Of a stretch of 41,309 nucleotides of DNA, positions 23,507 to 32,323 are shown one piece after another; position 1 is the stretch's first letter, and the number at the start of each line of letters is the position of its first letter. The notes below the pieces were generated by a model. The model did no database searches, was not told the DNA's origin, and worked only from the letters and a program-made list of their open reading frames with translations. The translations under genes were made by a program, and so were the position numbers. The stretch is from Eubacterium sp. (GTDB lineage Bacteria > Bacillota > Clostridia > Oscillospirales > Acutalibacteraceae). The stretch spans positions 1-41,309 of the forward strand of contig JAFWKC010000063.1 of assembly GCA_017514345.1 (NCBI GenBank). Direction: 5' to 3'.

Positions 23507-26500
23507 TTACGCCTGTTCGCGGTTAACAATATTAATCTGGTTTGAATATGCGGTTTTAAGGCTGTCGCCATCGTAATACGTTATATATCCGCGCGCAGAC
23601 CAGTTGTAGTAATCAGTCAGCTTGTTAATATTTGTAACGTAAACGCCGCTTACAAGGTCGTCAAATTTTGACGTTGCCGTCTTGTTGTTAACCGTAAGAA
23701 TAAAGTCGTTCGGATTAAAGGCCGAAGCCTTTTTGTAATAGAACGCCGTTCCCATCGACTCAACCGTACAGCCGCTTGGAATATCGACAGCCATTACAAA
23801 CGAACCAACGTTATTCGAGCTATCAAACGTGTAATACAGGTTGAGCGCAGGCGTGTTATCAGTTGCCGTTGCCATTGGTACGAACGCGTACGTTTCGTCG
23901 TACTCAGGCGTAATAATTACCGTTTCGCCCTGTGCGAGTCTTGTAAGCGCGTCGGAAGGAATAACCCATACGCCGTTAGTACAGCCGTAGCTGTATGGAA
24001 CTGCGGGCGCGAGCGCGTCAACCGAAGCTTCTTCAGCCCATTCGGAAGGCGTTTTGCTCACCGTTTTGACAAGCTGTCCCGTCTTGTTCGTAAACACAAG
24101 GCTGTTTTCGCCGCTCGGCACAAACAGCGCTTCGAGGGCGGTGTTTGAAGTAATCACAAACGTATATTCAGTATCGTTTGAGAAAATTCGCTTTGTGTTC
24201 TTTTCGTACCAGCCAGCAAAGGAGTAGCCGCTGTCGGGTGCGGCAGTAACGGTAACGGAGCTTCCCTGAAGAAGCGGACCCTCTGCGCTTTGTGTAACGG
24301 TTCCGTTTTCGCCGCTGACAGTAAGATTGAGATATGCTTTCAGGTCGGTAATTGACGAGAGTATCTTGCCGACAGCATTATCTATTTCAACCTGCGGATT
24401 TTCACCCGACTCAATTCCTTCGCTTTCTGCTAAAGCCGTTTCAAATGCGCTGAAGGTTTCGGGAGAATAGTCCTCCTCCATCAGGCTTGCAGATTTATTT
24501 ACAACTGCAACGAGAGCGCCGTCGTCAGACGCGTACGCTGTAAAGTCGCTCACGTATGAATATTCGCAGTTGTTACAGCTGTACGTCGTGTAGCCTCTCG
24601 TATTAGGTGTTGCTGGCGTTTCCGTTGCGGTATAATCGTGAGCACGGAGCGGAGTAAAGCTGTCGCGGAAAACGTATCCGCACGCGTCACAGGTGTACTC
24701 GGTATAACCCGACGAGGTGCAGGTCGGCTCGACAACCTCAGACGTGAAGCTGTGAGCGTCCGTCGCGCTTGTGTAGTTGCCTGTATACGTTTCGCCGCAA
24801 AGTGAGCAGGTGTACGTCGTGTAGCCCGCCGTGTTGCAGGTCGGAGCTGTAACCTCTGTTTCCCACATATGGTCGGTAACAACTACCCTGAGCGACTGGT
24901 CAAGCGCGTGAGGCGTTTCAACAAAGTCAAAATCGCCCCAGTCCGTATTTTCGTTGCCCTGATAGAGGTGATAATACAGCGTTGCTTCCGTTCCAACATT
25001 CAGTCCGTTAGTGTCAAGCACGAAGCCGAAAGCATCCTTGATTTCGTAGCCAAACCATTCCGCTTCACCCGTTTCTATTCTGAAGCCTGCGCCGCTCAGC
25101 GTGCCGCCGTCGTATCCTTCGCTGAAGCCAACAAAAGGTGAAACATTGTTCCTGACGTTTCTGTCGTCGGTTTCAAAGTATACGAAAATCGGCTTGCCCT
25201 TTTCGATATAAAGCGTATCGCCGTTTTCGTAAGTCCTTCCGCGCGAATCGCACGCTCTTTCCCAAAGCGACCACGTCGGACGCTCGGTAATATTTACCGT
25301 AACGGGAACGGTTGCTCCCTTGTAGTTGATATACATAGTATTATCGTCGCCGACAGACCAATGCTGCTGCCACTGGTCTGAGAAACGGCTTAGATAATAC
25401 GTTTCAAGCTCGTTATCGTTTTCATCAACGAAGGTGCCGTGCTTATATGTATACGTAACGGTGCTGGAGTCTTTGTACGTTACGGTAATACTGTTGCCGT
25501 AATTGAAAATTTCGGGCTCATAATACTCGTAGAAGTTATCCTCAACCTCCTGCTGACCGTCGAAGTATCTGTTCGTTTGCCACTCGCCGTCGGAGTCGGC
25601 GTAAAGCTGAAATTCCGTCGGATTAAACTCTATGCTCTGAACGTCAGTTGTAACAACGGGAACGTTAAAGGTGTTTTTGCCGTTTTGGTACGAAATAGTA
25701 AATTCAACGCTGTCGCCGATTTTTATTTCGCCCTCGTCGTTGTAGTAATAATCGAGGTAAATTTTGTCGCCGCCGTCGTTTTCATTTTCGAACTCGTTTC
25801 CGCCACGGTGATTGTATCTCACTCTGCCGCGTCCGTCTTTGTAATTAACGATTACGTAGTCGCTGTATCTGAACGGCTCGCCGTTAAACTGCGTGCGGTT
25901 TTCGTAATCGCGGTATTCAAGGTCGTATTCGTAAACGAACGAAAACGGTCTGTCAAAATGATAATCGATACTGTCTACGCTTGAAGCAGAAATATTAACG
26001 GGATAATCCTTCTCAACGCCGCACACGTTAATTGTCAGGTGCGCGTTAACGTCGCCGTAAACCCACGATTGCGTGCTTGCTTCGGCGTGAATTCTCGTGT
26101 CGCCGTCAAGCCCGAGGTCGCGTGCAAAGTCATCAAAACGCTGACCGTCAGCATTTATAAACTCGCCGTAATCAGTCGCGGTAAAGGTTTCGACAGTTCC
26201 GTCGGTAAAGGTTACTGTAATTCGGCTACCCTCGCGGTAAATGTCGCCCTCGCCGCCGTAGTTGCCTTCGGTTACGTCAACGGCGTTACCGTCGCAGCTT
26301 GTATACTCAAAGTCCGCTACTCTTACTGAAGAGCGAATTTCAAGATATTCAAACCTCGGGTCGTTACTTCCGTGATTTACGTTACATTCAAGCGTATAAG
26401 TAACTCCGCCCTCGAGGTAGAACGTTATATCGCCGTTATCCTCGGCAATATTGTCAAGCTCAGTATTGCCCTGCTTAAAGGCGTAATCAAAATCATTGTT

Positions 26501-27310
26501 TTCTCTTAGTCTGTCGCCAAGGCTGTTGCAGAGGATATAATATCCGTCGTTTTCAGGCGTAAACGTAACCGTGTGCTTTTCGTTACGGTAAAACAGCATA
26601 GGCTTTGCCTCGCCGAGCTCAATTTCGCCTTCGTCAACGCTGTTAAAGCCGTTTTCTGCAATTACGTTTACCGTAATCGGACAAGCCTGTCCGTAATAAA
26701 CGAGATACGCCTCGTTTTCTGCACCAGGTGCAAAATGATTTTCCCACTGTTCAAATTCAAGCCACAGGTATCTGTTTTCAACTTCGTTTCCGTTTTCGTC
26801 CTGCAGATTCCAGTTTCCGTCAAAGCGATACGTCACTTCGCTTCCGTCAGTATAATTGACCGTCAGCTCAGGCTGTGACGCTCTGATGTATTCCTCTCGT
26901 TCATCATAGCGGAAAAAGCTACCGTTTTCATCGTTTTCTTCCCAGCCGCCGCAGTTTTCAAGGAGATTGATAACGCAGTCTGGATTAATCGAAATGCTTT
27001 CGACTGGAGATTCAACAACGGTTACAGGAATTGTACACATCTGACCTTTATAATAAAGCTCTAATTCATACGTTTCGCCGACCTGCCATTCGTTGTCGCT
27101 TGACTGGTTGTCGCGGGTAGTAAACTCATCGACTAAGATTTCATCGCCGTTTTCGTTTACAAAAGCAACGTAGTCGTCGTTATCGTTTCTGATATACGTG
27201 CAGACGTATTCATCCTCGTTGCCGTCCAAATCAGTTATTGTAAGCACGTTGCCTTCGCGCTCCAAATCCCACTTATTGATGTCGTAGCGCTGGTATTCAA
27301 CGTCGCCCAC
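23507..27310 (-). CDS. giant secreted Ig-like protein, 3' part (after frameshift)
   Basis: 1267 residues in this frame, with no ribosome site at its first possible start (a GTG at 27310); the frame stays open upstream to about 27497, so it is the continuation of the gene starting at 28893. It contains repeated Ig-like units beginning SPVESISIN or SPYESIQFD and carrying 'ITVTFTDGTVETFT', then three CxxC modules (PTCNTAGYTTYTCSLCGETY), a FIVAR-like helical segment (SLMEEDYSPETFSAFETALA), an InlB B-repeat-like GYSFAGWYEKN segment, and a beta-rich C-terminus without LPXTG. Unusually rich in Asp, Glu, Asn and Tyr. A surface-binding role is inferred. Confidence 0.82.
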   Translation of the reverse strand: MGDVEYQRYDINKWDLEREGNVLTITDLDGNEDEYVCTYIRNDNDDYVAFVNENGDEILVDEFTTRDNQSSDNEWQVGETYELELYYKGQMCTIPVTVVESPVESISINPDCVINLLENCGGWEENDENGSFFRYDEREEYIRASQPELTVNYTDGSEVTYRFDGNWNLQDENGNEVENRYLWLEFEQWENHFAPGAENEAYLVYYGQACPITVNVIAENGFNSVDEGEIELGEAKPMLFYRNEKHTVTFTPENDGYYILCNSLGDRLRENNDFDYAFKQGNTELDNIAEDNGDITFYLEGGVTYTLECNVNHGSNDPRFEYLEIRSSVRVADFEYTSCDGNAVDVTEGNYGGEGDIYREGSRITVTFTDGTVETFTATDYGEFINADGQRFDDFARDLGLDGDTRIHAEASTQSWVYGDVNAHLTINVCGVEKDYPVNISASSVDSIDYHFDRPFSFVYEYDLEYRDYENRTQFNGEPFRYSDYVIVNYKDGRGRVRYNHRGGNEFENENDGGDKIYLDYYYNDEGEIKIGDSVEFTISYQNGKNTFNVPVVTTDVQSIEFNPTEFQLYADSDGEWQTNRYFDGQQEVEDNFYEYYEPEIFNYGNSITVTYKDSSTVTYTYKHGTFVDENDNELETYYLSRFSDQWQQHWSVGDDNTMYINYKGATVPVTVNITERPTWSLWERACDSRGRTYENGDTLYIEKGKPIFVYFETDDRNVRNNVSPFVGFSEGYDGGTLSGAGFRIETGEAEWFGYEIKDAFGFVLDTNGLNVGTEATLYYHLYQGNENTDWGDFDFVETPHALDQSLRVVVTDHMWETEVTAPTCNTAGYTTYTCSLCGETYTGNYTSATDAHSFTSEVVEPTCTSSGYTEYTCDACGYVFRDSFTPLRAHDYTATETPATPNTRGYTTYSCNNCEYSYVSDFTAYASDDGALVAVVNKSASLMEEDYSPETFSAFETALAESEGIESGENPQVEIDNAVGKILSSITDLKAYLNLTVSGENGTVTQSAEGPLLQGSSVTVTAAPDSGYSFAGWYEKNTKRIFSNDTEYTFVITSNTALEALFVPSGENSLVFTNKTGQLVKTVSKTPSEWAEEASVDALAPAVPYSYGCTNGVWVIPSDALTRLAQGETVIITPEYDETYAFVPMATATDNTPALNLYYTFDSSNNVGSFVMAVDIPSGCTVESMGTAFYYKKASAFNPNDFILTVNNKTATSKFDDLVSGVYVTNINKLTDYYNWSARGYITYYDGDSLKTAYSNQINIVNREQA

Positions 27311-27453
27311 TTCATCAGAAATCCACTCGCGTTCAGTATGCGAGGTTCCCTCATAAACAACAAGCGGCTCTGCCGTATCAAACTGAATTGACTCATACGG
27401 CGACTCAATAACGTTAACTTCACACTTCGCGCATACAGGACCGACAAAGACGT

Positions 27454-28893
27454 CTATCCAGTTTGCGTCAGGGTCATCAATCTGCCAGTAGCTGACGCTC
27501 GGCTATAAATATCGCAATCAAAATCAAGGCCGAGCATATCTCTGTAATCGTATATTTTTACGCCGTTATCATCAACATATTCGCATTCATCGTTACAGGT
27601 AAACACTACCGTCTGTCCGTCAGAAAACGTAACTTCAAGCTGATTGCCTTCTCTGAATACTGCATCGCCAGTTGCGAAGTCGCCGTCATAAACGTTAAGC
27701 GACTGTTCAGATGAAAACTCTACGCTCATAGGCGTGCTGACGTTTCTTACACTCAGAAATTCAAATAACGGTCCGCTTTCCTCGACCTTCTGAACGTTAA
27801 GCGTATACGTCTTTCCGCCCTCAAGCACGTAAATCATCATTTCGTACGAAAGGCTTTCAACAGGCTCTTTGTTTTCGTCAAGAAGCTCGCCCGTAAAGCG
27901 ATAATGCTCCCATACAAGCTTGTCGGCAAGGCTTTCTTCAAACAGATACACGCCGTCCTCGCTCGGAGTAAAGGTTATTGTATGATTTTCATTTCCGATA
28001 AACAGAATTTTTCTGTGTTTGTTTTCGCTGATTGAGCCCGAATCCATATCGCCTCTAACAACGCTGACAGGTATTTCGGTATATCCCTTTCCGTAATAGT
28101 CAACGGCGGCTTTTCTGTTTGTATCCTCGGGCGTAAGGTGATTTTCCATCTGGCTGAAGCCGAAGCCAAGATACTTGTCGTCAAGCGGCTCGCCGTCCTC
28201 TGTTGTAGGAAGCCAGTCGTTTCCCTTGTAGAAAAATTCTTTTGTTTCCTCGTTTGTATAGTTGACAACGAAGCTGACGCCCGCGTCGTTAAGATACATA
28301 CGGTTTGGATAATAAAGGAACCAGTCATCGGTACCGTCTTCATCATCATCTACCCAATGACCTTCGCTGTTTTCAGCAAGGGTAATCGATCTTTTGTAGC
28401 TTATCTGTACGCTTTCAACAGGATTTTGCACAATCTGAACGCTGAAATCTGCGCTTTGACCGCGGTACACTGCGGTTGCCGTATAAGTTCCGCCAAGCTC
28501 CCACTTGTTTGAAGCGCTCTGATTAGTCACAATTTCAATATCGTCTAAGTTAATTGTTTCGTTCTCAGCTTCGTTCTTGAAAACGAGGTCGTAATCCTCG
28601 TCGTTCCAGTAATCGCGTACGCACTCATAAATAGCAGAAGGCATATCGTCATAATCGACAACAAGACTGCTGCCCTCTTCAAGCAAATTGTCCGAAAAAA
28701 GGTCATAGACGTAATAATCCCCGTCTGCGTCGCTTTCGGTATGAGCAGAGCAACCCTCATACACCGACAATGCTCCGTGCACAAGATTTAAGGAAACGCC
28801 CGTAACCTCAGACGCCCACGCAGACAGATTAACACCCGTCAGCATAGTTAACGCCAAGGTAAACGCCATTATTGCGCTGATAATCCTTTTCAT
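27454..28893 (-). CDS. giant secreted Ig-like protein, 5' part (before frameshift)
   Basis: 479 residues from ATG 28893, which has AAGGAGTGA upstream (a GTG at 28902 is inside that site and rejected). Signal peptide 1-28 (RIISAIMAFTLALTMLTGVNL). Acidic Ig-like units follow: NPVESVQISYKRSITL, ENHTITFTPSEDGVYLF, GNQLEVTFSDGQTVVFT. The reading frame runs out at 27454, but the neighbouring frame continues with matching sequence (VSYWQIDDPDANWIDVFVG), so one base is missing near 27485-27505. The first 470 residues are homologous to residues about 60-470 of the 3' part, showing an internal duplication. Confidence 0.82.
   Translation of the reverse strand: MKRIISAIMAFTLALTMLTGVNLSAWASEVTGVSLNLVHGALSVYEGCSAHTESDADGDYYVYDLFSDNLLEEGSSLVVDYDDMPSAIYECVRDYWNDEDYDLVFKNEAENETINLDDIEIVTNQSASNKWELGGTYTATAVYRGQSADFSVQIVQNPVESVQISYKRSITLAENSEGHWVDDDEDGTDDWFLYYPNRMYLNDAGVSFVVNYTNEETKEFFYKGNDWLPTTEDGEPLDDKYLGFGFSQMENHLTPEDTNRKAAVDYYGKGYTEIPVSVVRGDMDSGSISENKHRKILFIGNENHTITFTPSEDGVYLFEESLADKLVWEHYRFTGELLDENKEPVESLSYEMMIYVLEGGKTYTLNVQKVEESGPLFEFLSVRNVSTPMSVEFSSEQSLNVYDGDFATGDAVFREGNQLEVTFSDGQTVVFTCNDECEYVDDNGVKIYDYRDMLGLDFDCDIYSRASATGRLMTLTQTG
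27485..27505 (-). other. frameshift site joining the two Ig-like ORFs
   Basis: Upstream frame reads D-C-D-I-Y-S-R-A; downstream frame reads V-S-Y-W-Q-I-D-D. The second frame opens only after a TAG about 9 bases upstream of the junction. The internal paralogue (DGDTRIHAEASTQSWVYGD) shows where the join should be. Loss of one base explains it; no slippery heptamer is visible. Confidence 0.8.
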
Positions 28894-28936
28894 ACTATTC
28901 ACTCCTTAAACAGCAATAAAAATAAATATATATACT

Positions 28937-28965
28937 ATAATACCATATTGTCGTATAATCCGCAA
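28937..28965 (-). promoter_or_regulatory. promoter of the Ig-like protein gene
   Basis: Minus strand TTGCGG (28960-28965), 17-base spacer, TATTAT (28937-28942). The rest of 28966-29120 is A+T-rich with no ORF. Confidence 0.55.
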
Positions 28966-29121
28966 TATATTTATTAACAAATTATTAATAAAAATATACT
29001 CCCAGCAACGTTTTTTCAGCTGTTATTTATCGTTTTTGAATAATTATTAGTGTTTTTCAACAAAAATGAAGAGCAAATTTAACAAATGTGTAAAATATAC
29101 TCATTATATTGCTTGTTTGTG

Positions 29122-29150
29122 TTGCTTTTTGTTTTGATTTATGGTATTAT
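29122..29150 (+). promoter_or_regulatory. spo0A promoter candidate
   Basis: TTGCTT (29122-29127), 17-base spacer, TATTAT (29145-29150); AAGGAGGAAAA precedes the start codon. An 0A-box-like TGTTGAA (minus strand, near 29050) has one mismatch to TGTCGAA. Confidence 0.5.
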
Positions 29151-29195
29151 CTGTAACTGTAGTACTACATTATTTATTTTCAAGGAGGAAAAAGT

Positions 29196-29963
29196 ATGAA
29201 CAGCAACAAAACTATTCTTGTTGCCGATGATACTGAGGAGATTGGAAAAGCTTGTGAAAAGGAATTAAAGGCTCTCGGCTATGAGGTTAAGCTCTGCAAG
29301 CGCGAGGGCGACGAGGTCATAAAGAAGCTCGAAGCGTTCCGCTACGACGCGGTACTGCTCGACGTATTTATGGCAGGATGTGATGGAATATAGGTTATAC
29401 AATACATTAGCGAAAATCTTACGCGACCGCCGCTTATCTTTACTATGGCAGGCGTAGCCGCGCCGAAATTTGAGGAAGAAATTATCAAAAGCGGCTCAGA
29501 TTTTCATTTTATCAAGCCAATTCGGCCCGAGCTGGTTGCAAAGCGGATTCAGCAGTTTCTGACGCAGCAGACAGACGGCAGAGTTGCTATGGTAACAAAT
29601 AACCTTGAAGCTCTTGTGTCGGACATTATGCGCCAGATTGGCGTGCCTGCACACATAAAGGGTTATCAGTACCTGCGTACTTCTATAATTCTTTGCGTTA
29701 ACGACAAGGAAATGCTCGGTTCGGTAACAAAAATCCTTTATCCCACGGTTGCAAAGCAGTACAATACTACTGCGAGCCGTGTTGAACGCGCTATACGCCA
29801 CGCAATTGAGGTTGCCTGGAACAGAGGCGATGTAGACGTACTATCGTCCTTCTTCGGCTACACCATTCAGGCGGAGCGCGGCAAACCCACAAACAGCGAA
29901 TTCATCGCGATGATTGCTGACAACATCAGCCTTAATTACAAAAATGTACAGCGTGCAATATGA
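29196..29963 (+). pseudogene. spo0A: sporulation regulator Spo0A interrupted by in-frame TAG
   Basis: Codons 1-65 encode most of a receiver domain: acidic pocket ADD (11-12) and phosphoacceptor Asp56 in LLDVFM, then MAGCDGI. Codon 66 is TAG (29391-29393). The same frame then continues without a gap ([20 protein letters not shown], receiver Lys in FHFIKP) into a complete Spo0A effector domain, with the hallmark recognition helix [19 protein letters not shown]. Without the TAG the product would be 255 residues, normal for Spo0A. A single base change (GAG, AAG or CAG to TAG) explains it. Other genes here end with TAG, so reassignment is unlikely. An internal ATG at 29445 lacks a ribosome site. 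Confidence 0.92.
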
Positions 29964-29983
29964 AAACTGCACGCAAGAACGAA

Positions 29984-30055
29984 GGGCAGGAAAGCTCCTG
30001 CCCTGACTCTGTATACAAAAAGGACAATCGGCTAAACAGCTGATTGTCCCTTTTT
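29984..30055. terminator. terminators between spo0A and the aldo/keto reductase
   Basis: First hairpin GGGCAGGA / TCCTGCCC (29984-30003); second, bidirectional, AAAAAGGACAATC / GATTGTCCCTTTTT (30017-30055). Confidence 0.85.
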
Positions 30056-30056
30056 A

Positions 30057-30971
30057 TTACGGAAGACGGAAGCCTGCGGAACGGTAAATTGAATACCATT
30101 CCTCTCTTGTGAGCGTGATGTCCGCACCGCTACAGATTGCCCTAATTCTTTCTGGATTCATTGAGCCAGACACAACCTGAATATTTGCAGGGTGTCTGAG
30201 TATCCACGCCGATGCGATTGAAATCGGCTGAACGTCGTATTTTTCAGCAAGCTCCTCAAGCGTTTTGTTAAGCTCGGGGTACGTTTCATAATCGCCGATA
30301 AACGGCTTTTTGATAAAGCCCTGCTGAAACGGCGACCACGCCTGAATTGTGATACCCTTAATGCGCGAATATTCGAGCGCGCTGCCGTCGTGCATAAAGG
30401 ATTCGTCGTTCTTCATATTTACGTTAAGCCCCGACGTTACCATTCCAGATTCGGGGATAGAAAACTGAAGCTGATTTATAATAATCGGCTGCTTTACCGC
30501 CGTTTTCAGTAGCTCAATCTGGTAGGGATTCTGGTTTGAAACGCCAAAGTGCTTAACCTTGCCCTCCTTTTCGAGTAGCGAAAACGCCTCGGCAACCTCG
30601 TCTGGCTCCATTAGCGTGTCAGGACGGTGCAGCAGCAACACGTCAAGATAATCCGTGCAAAGCCGTTTCAGCGAATTATTTACCGAGTTTATTATATGCT
30701 CTTTTGAAAAATCAAAAAATCCGTTTCGTATTCCGCATTTCGTCTGTACTGTGATTTTATCGCGAAGGTCCTTATGTGCAGTAAGGTATTTGCCGAAAAC
30801 CTCCTCGCACTGTCCGCCGCCGTAAATATCGGCGTGGTCAAAATAATCTATTCCGCACTCAAGTGCCGTGCCGATAATCCTGTCTGCGTTTTCCTCGGCG
30901 CCCTTAAGGCGCATACAGCCCATAGCAACAACAGGCGCGTCAATTACGTTGCCAATCATTATTCTTTTCAT
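30057..30971 (-). CDS. aldo/keto reductase (YdhF-like)
   Basis: An NADPH-dependent oxidoreductase of about 304 residues with a TIM barrel. The catalytic tetrad is visible: Asp and Tyr in YFDHADIYGGG, Lys in TVQTKCGIR, His in LLLHRPDTLM. Cofactor-end motifs: VSNQNPYQIELL, AWSPFQQGF, and near the C-terminus SGSMNPERIRAI. The start is ATG 30971 with AAGGAGG upstream, not the earlier in-frame ATG at 31004. Substrate unknown. Stands alone. Confidence 0.92.
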   Translation of the reverse strand: MKRIMIGNVIDAPVVAMGCMRLKGAEENADRIIGTALECGIDYFDHADIYGGGQCEEVFGKYLTAHKDLRDKITVQTKCGIRNGFFDFSKEHIINSVNNSLKRLCTDYLDVLLLHRPDTLMEPDEVAEAFSLLEKEGKVKHFGVSNQNPYQIELLKTAVKQPIIINQLQFSIPESGMVTSGLNVNMKNDESFMHDGSALEYSRIKGITIQAWSPFQQGFIKKPFIGDYETYPELNKTLEELAEKYDVQPISIASAWILRHPANIQVVSGSMNPERIRAICSGADITLTREEWYSIYRSAGFRLP

Positions 30972-31056
30972 AATTTCGCCCTCCTTTTTTGTACATTTTA
31001 TCACAAGTGTGCAAATTATACAAGACGTTAAATTGCCAAAGACGTCATTAATTCTG

Positions 31057-31084
31057 TTGATATTGCTTCTGATTATGTTATAAT
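31057..31084 (+). promoter_or_regulatory. promoter of the esterase-like gene
   Basis: TTGATA (31057-31062), 16-base spacer, TATAAT (31079-31084). Confidence 0.65.
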
Positions 31085-31125
31085 AAATTCAGCAGACACC
31101 ATAAAAGATTAAAGGAGCTGACGGG

Positions 31126-31857
31126 ATGAAAGCAACGGAAATTATTATCAATAAAGAACGAAACGCGGTGCTTACTGCTTATATCCAAAAGACCGAGAGC
31201 GAATTTTCTAACATCAAAAAGCGTCCAGCGATTATCGTTTTGCCTGGCGGCGGCTATGAATTCTGCTCAGACAGAGAGGCTGACCCCGTAGCGTTTGTGT
31301 ATCTGCGAGCAGGCTTTCAGGTATTCGTGCTCAGATATTCAGTTGCTGAGCACAAGGCGTGGCAAAATCCACTTAACGATTACGAAAAAACGTACAAGCT
31401 GATATGTGAAAACAGCAAGGAATGGGCGGTTGACACGGATAAAATAGCGGTTATCGGCTTTTCGGCAGGCGGTCATCTTGCTGGCTGTGCCGCTACAGTA
31501 TCCTCCTGCAAGCCGCAGGCGGCAATACTCGGCTATCCCGTTTTGAACAGGGTAACCACCGACTGGTACAGCACGTCAGCGCCCGACGTTGTTAATTCCG
31601 TTGACGAAAACACTTGTCCGTGCTTCATTTTTGCAAGCAGAAACGACAACACGGTGCCTATTGAAAACACGGTTGAATTTCTTGCGGCGCTCAACAAAAA
31701 CGGCGTCGGCTATGAGTGCCACATTTACAGCAACGCGCCGCACGGCTTTTCTGTTGCTGACGAAACCGTGAACGCAGACCCGAATATGTGCTCACGAGCT
31801 CCGCACTGGACTGCGGACAGCGTCGCCTGGCTAAAGGAAACGCTGAACATATTTTAA
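31126..31857 (+). CDS. alpha/beta-hydrolase, esterase/lipase (BD-FAE-like)
   Basis: A 243-residue cytosolic hydrolase. Oxyanion loop VLPGGGYEFCSDREADPVA, nucleophile Ser in IGFSAGGHLAG (about 119), Asp in SRNDNTVP (about 187), His in NAPHGFSV (about 215): complete triad. This arrangement is shared with acetyl-xylan and feruloyl esterases, so deacetylation of plant sugars taken up by the cell is plausible. No signal peptide. AAAGGAG precedes the start; the truncated gene at 31885 follows 27 bases downstream and was probably in the same operon. Confidence 0.88.
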   Translation: MKATEIIINKERNAVLTAYIQKTESEFSNIKKRPAIIVLPGGGYEFCSDREADPVAFVYLRAGFQVFVLRYSVAEHKAWQNPLNDYEKTYKLICENSKEWAVDTDKIAVIGFSAGGHLAGCAATVSSCKPQAAILGYPVLNRVTTDWYSTSAPDVVNSVDENTCPCFIFASRNDNTVPIENTVEFLAALNKNGVGYECHIYSNAPHGFSVADETVNADPNMCSRAPHWTADSVAWLKETLNIF

Positions 31858-31884
31858 GAACCAAAATTAACGAGGAGATAATAA

Positions 31885-31980
31885 ATGATAGACGTTAGAA
31901 GCAAATGCTACGAATGGGAAAAGGAAACGTACGGTGACGCCGTAAAAAAGCTTAGCTTTCGACCGACTGTGTCTACATAG
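31885..31980 (+). pseudogene. truncated gene, 31 codons remain
   Basis: ATG with GAGGAGATAA upstream, coding MIDVRSKCYEWEKETYGDAV and then KKLSF before entering an inverted repeat (31957) and stopping at TAG 31980. The good ribosome site and codon quality indicate a former gene whose remainder is gone. The family is not recognised. Confidence 0.65.
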
Positions 31981-32043
31981 TATTCTCTGCACCAGAAGTG
32001 CCTATTGCCATACTTGTATTTCAGATTTGCGTGTCGGTCGAAA
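31957..32043. repeat. 87-bp unit bounded by 11-bp inverted repeats
   Basis: TTTCGACCGAC (31957-31967) and GTCGGTCGAAA (32033-32043), perfect. It begins exactly where the preceding gene loses its reading frame. No ORF inside. Could be a MITE-like remnant or one end of a larger lost element. Confidence 0.65.
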
Positions 32044-32322
32044 ATCATCAAACTACTTTTTCCCTTTCACTTTGCCGTTGTTTGCAAATACATAAAGAGA
32101 TTAATATCAGAGCTTCAAACGGTCAGCTCGCAACGAGTCTTCTATATGCCAAGGATGGCTTCACTAATGATGTAGCTCACTTTGTTCGCTATGATGTGAT
32201 GTTTGCTAAAAATGTGCGAAGCACACATCATTACGAAGTAACATCACTGGCGATGCTATCATCATTTGCCGCAGGCAAACATCATTGAAAAAAGCACTTG
32301 ATTTCTCAAGTGCTTTTTTTCT
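32044..32322. repeat. non-coding hairpin-repeat region with terminator
   Basis: Inverted repeat TGATGTTTGC (32197-32206) / GCAAACATCA (32275-32284) enclosing small hairpins TGTGC-GAA-GCACA, TTAC-GAA-GTAA and TTTGCC-GCA-GGCAAA, then a terminator AAAGCACTTGA / TCAAGTGCTTT and T-run (32289-32321). The ORFs across it have no ribosome site and look spurious. Confidence 0.7.
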
Positions 32323-32323
32323 G

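Noticed and set aside
27485-27505. Programmed ribosomal frameshifting in the Ig-like gene
   Set aside because: No slippery heptamer or downstream structure is visible; a one-base deletion is simpler.
29391-29393. TAG in spo0A read as an amino acid
   Set aside because: Several genes here (for example those ending at 34884, 37709 and 39379) use TAG as their only stop, and no suppressor tRNA or pyrrolysine gene is seen.
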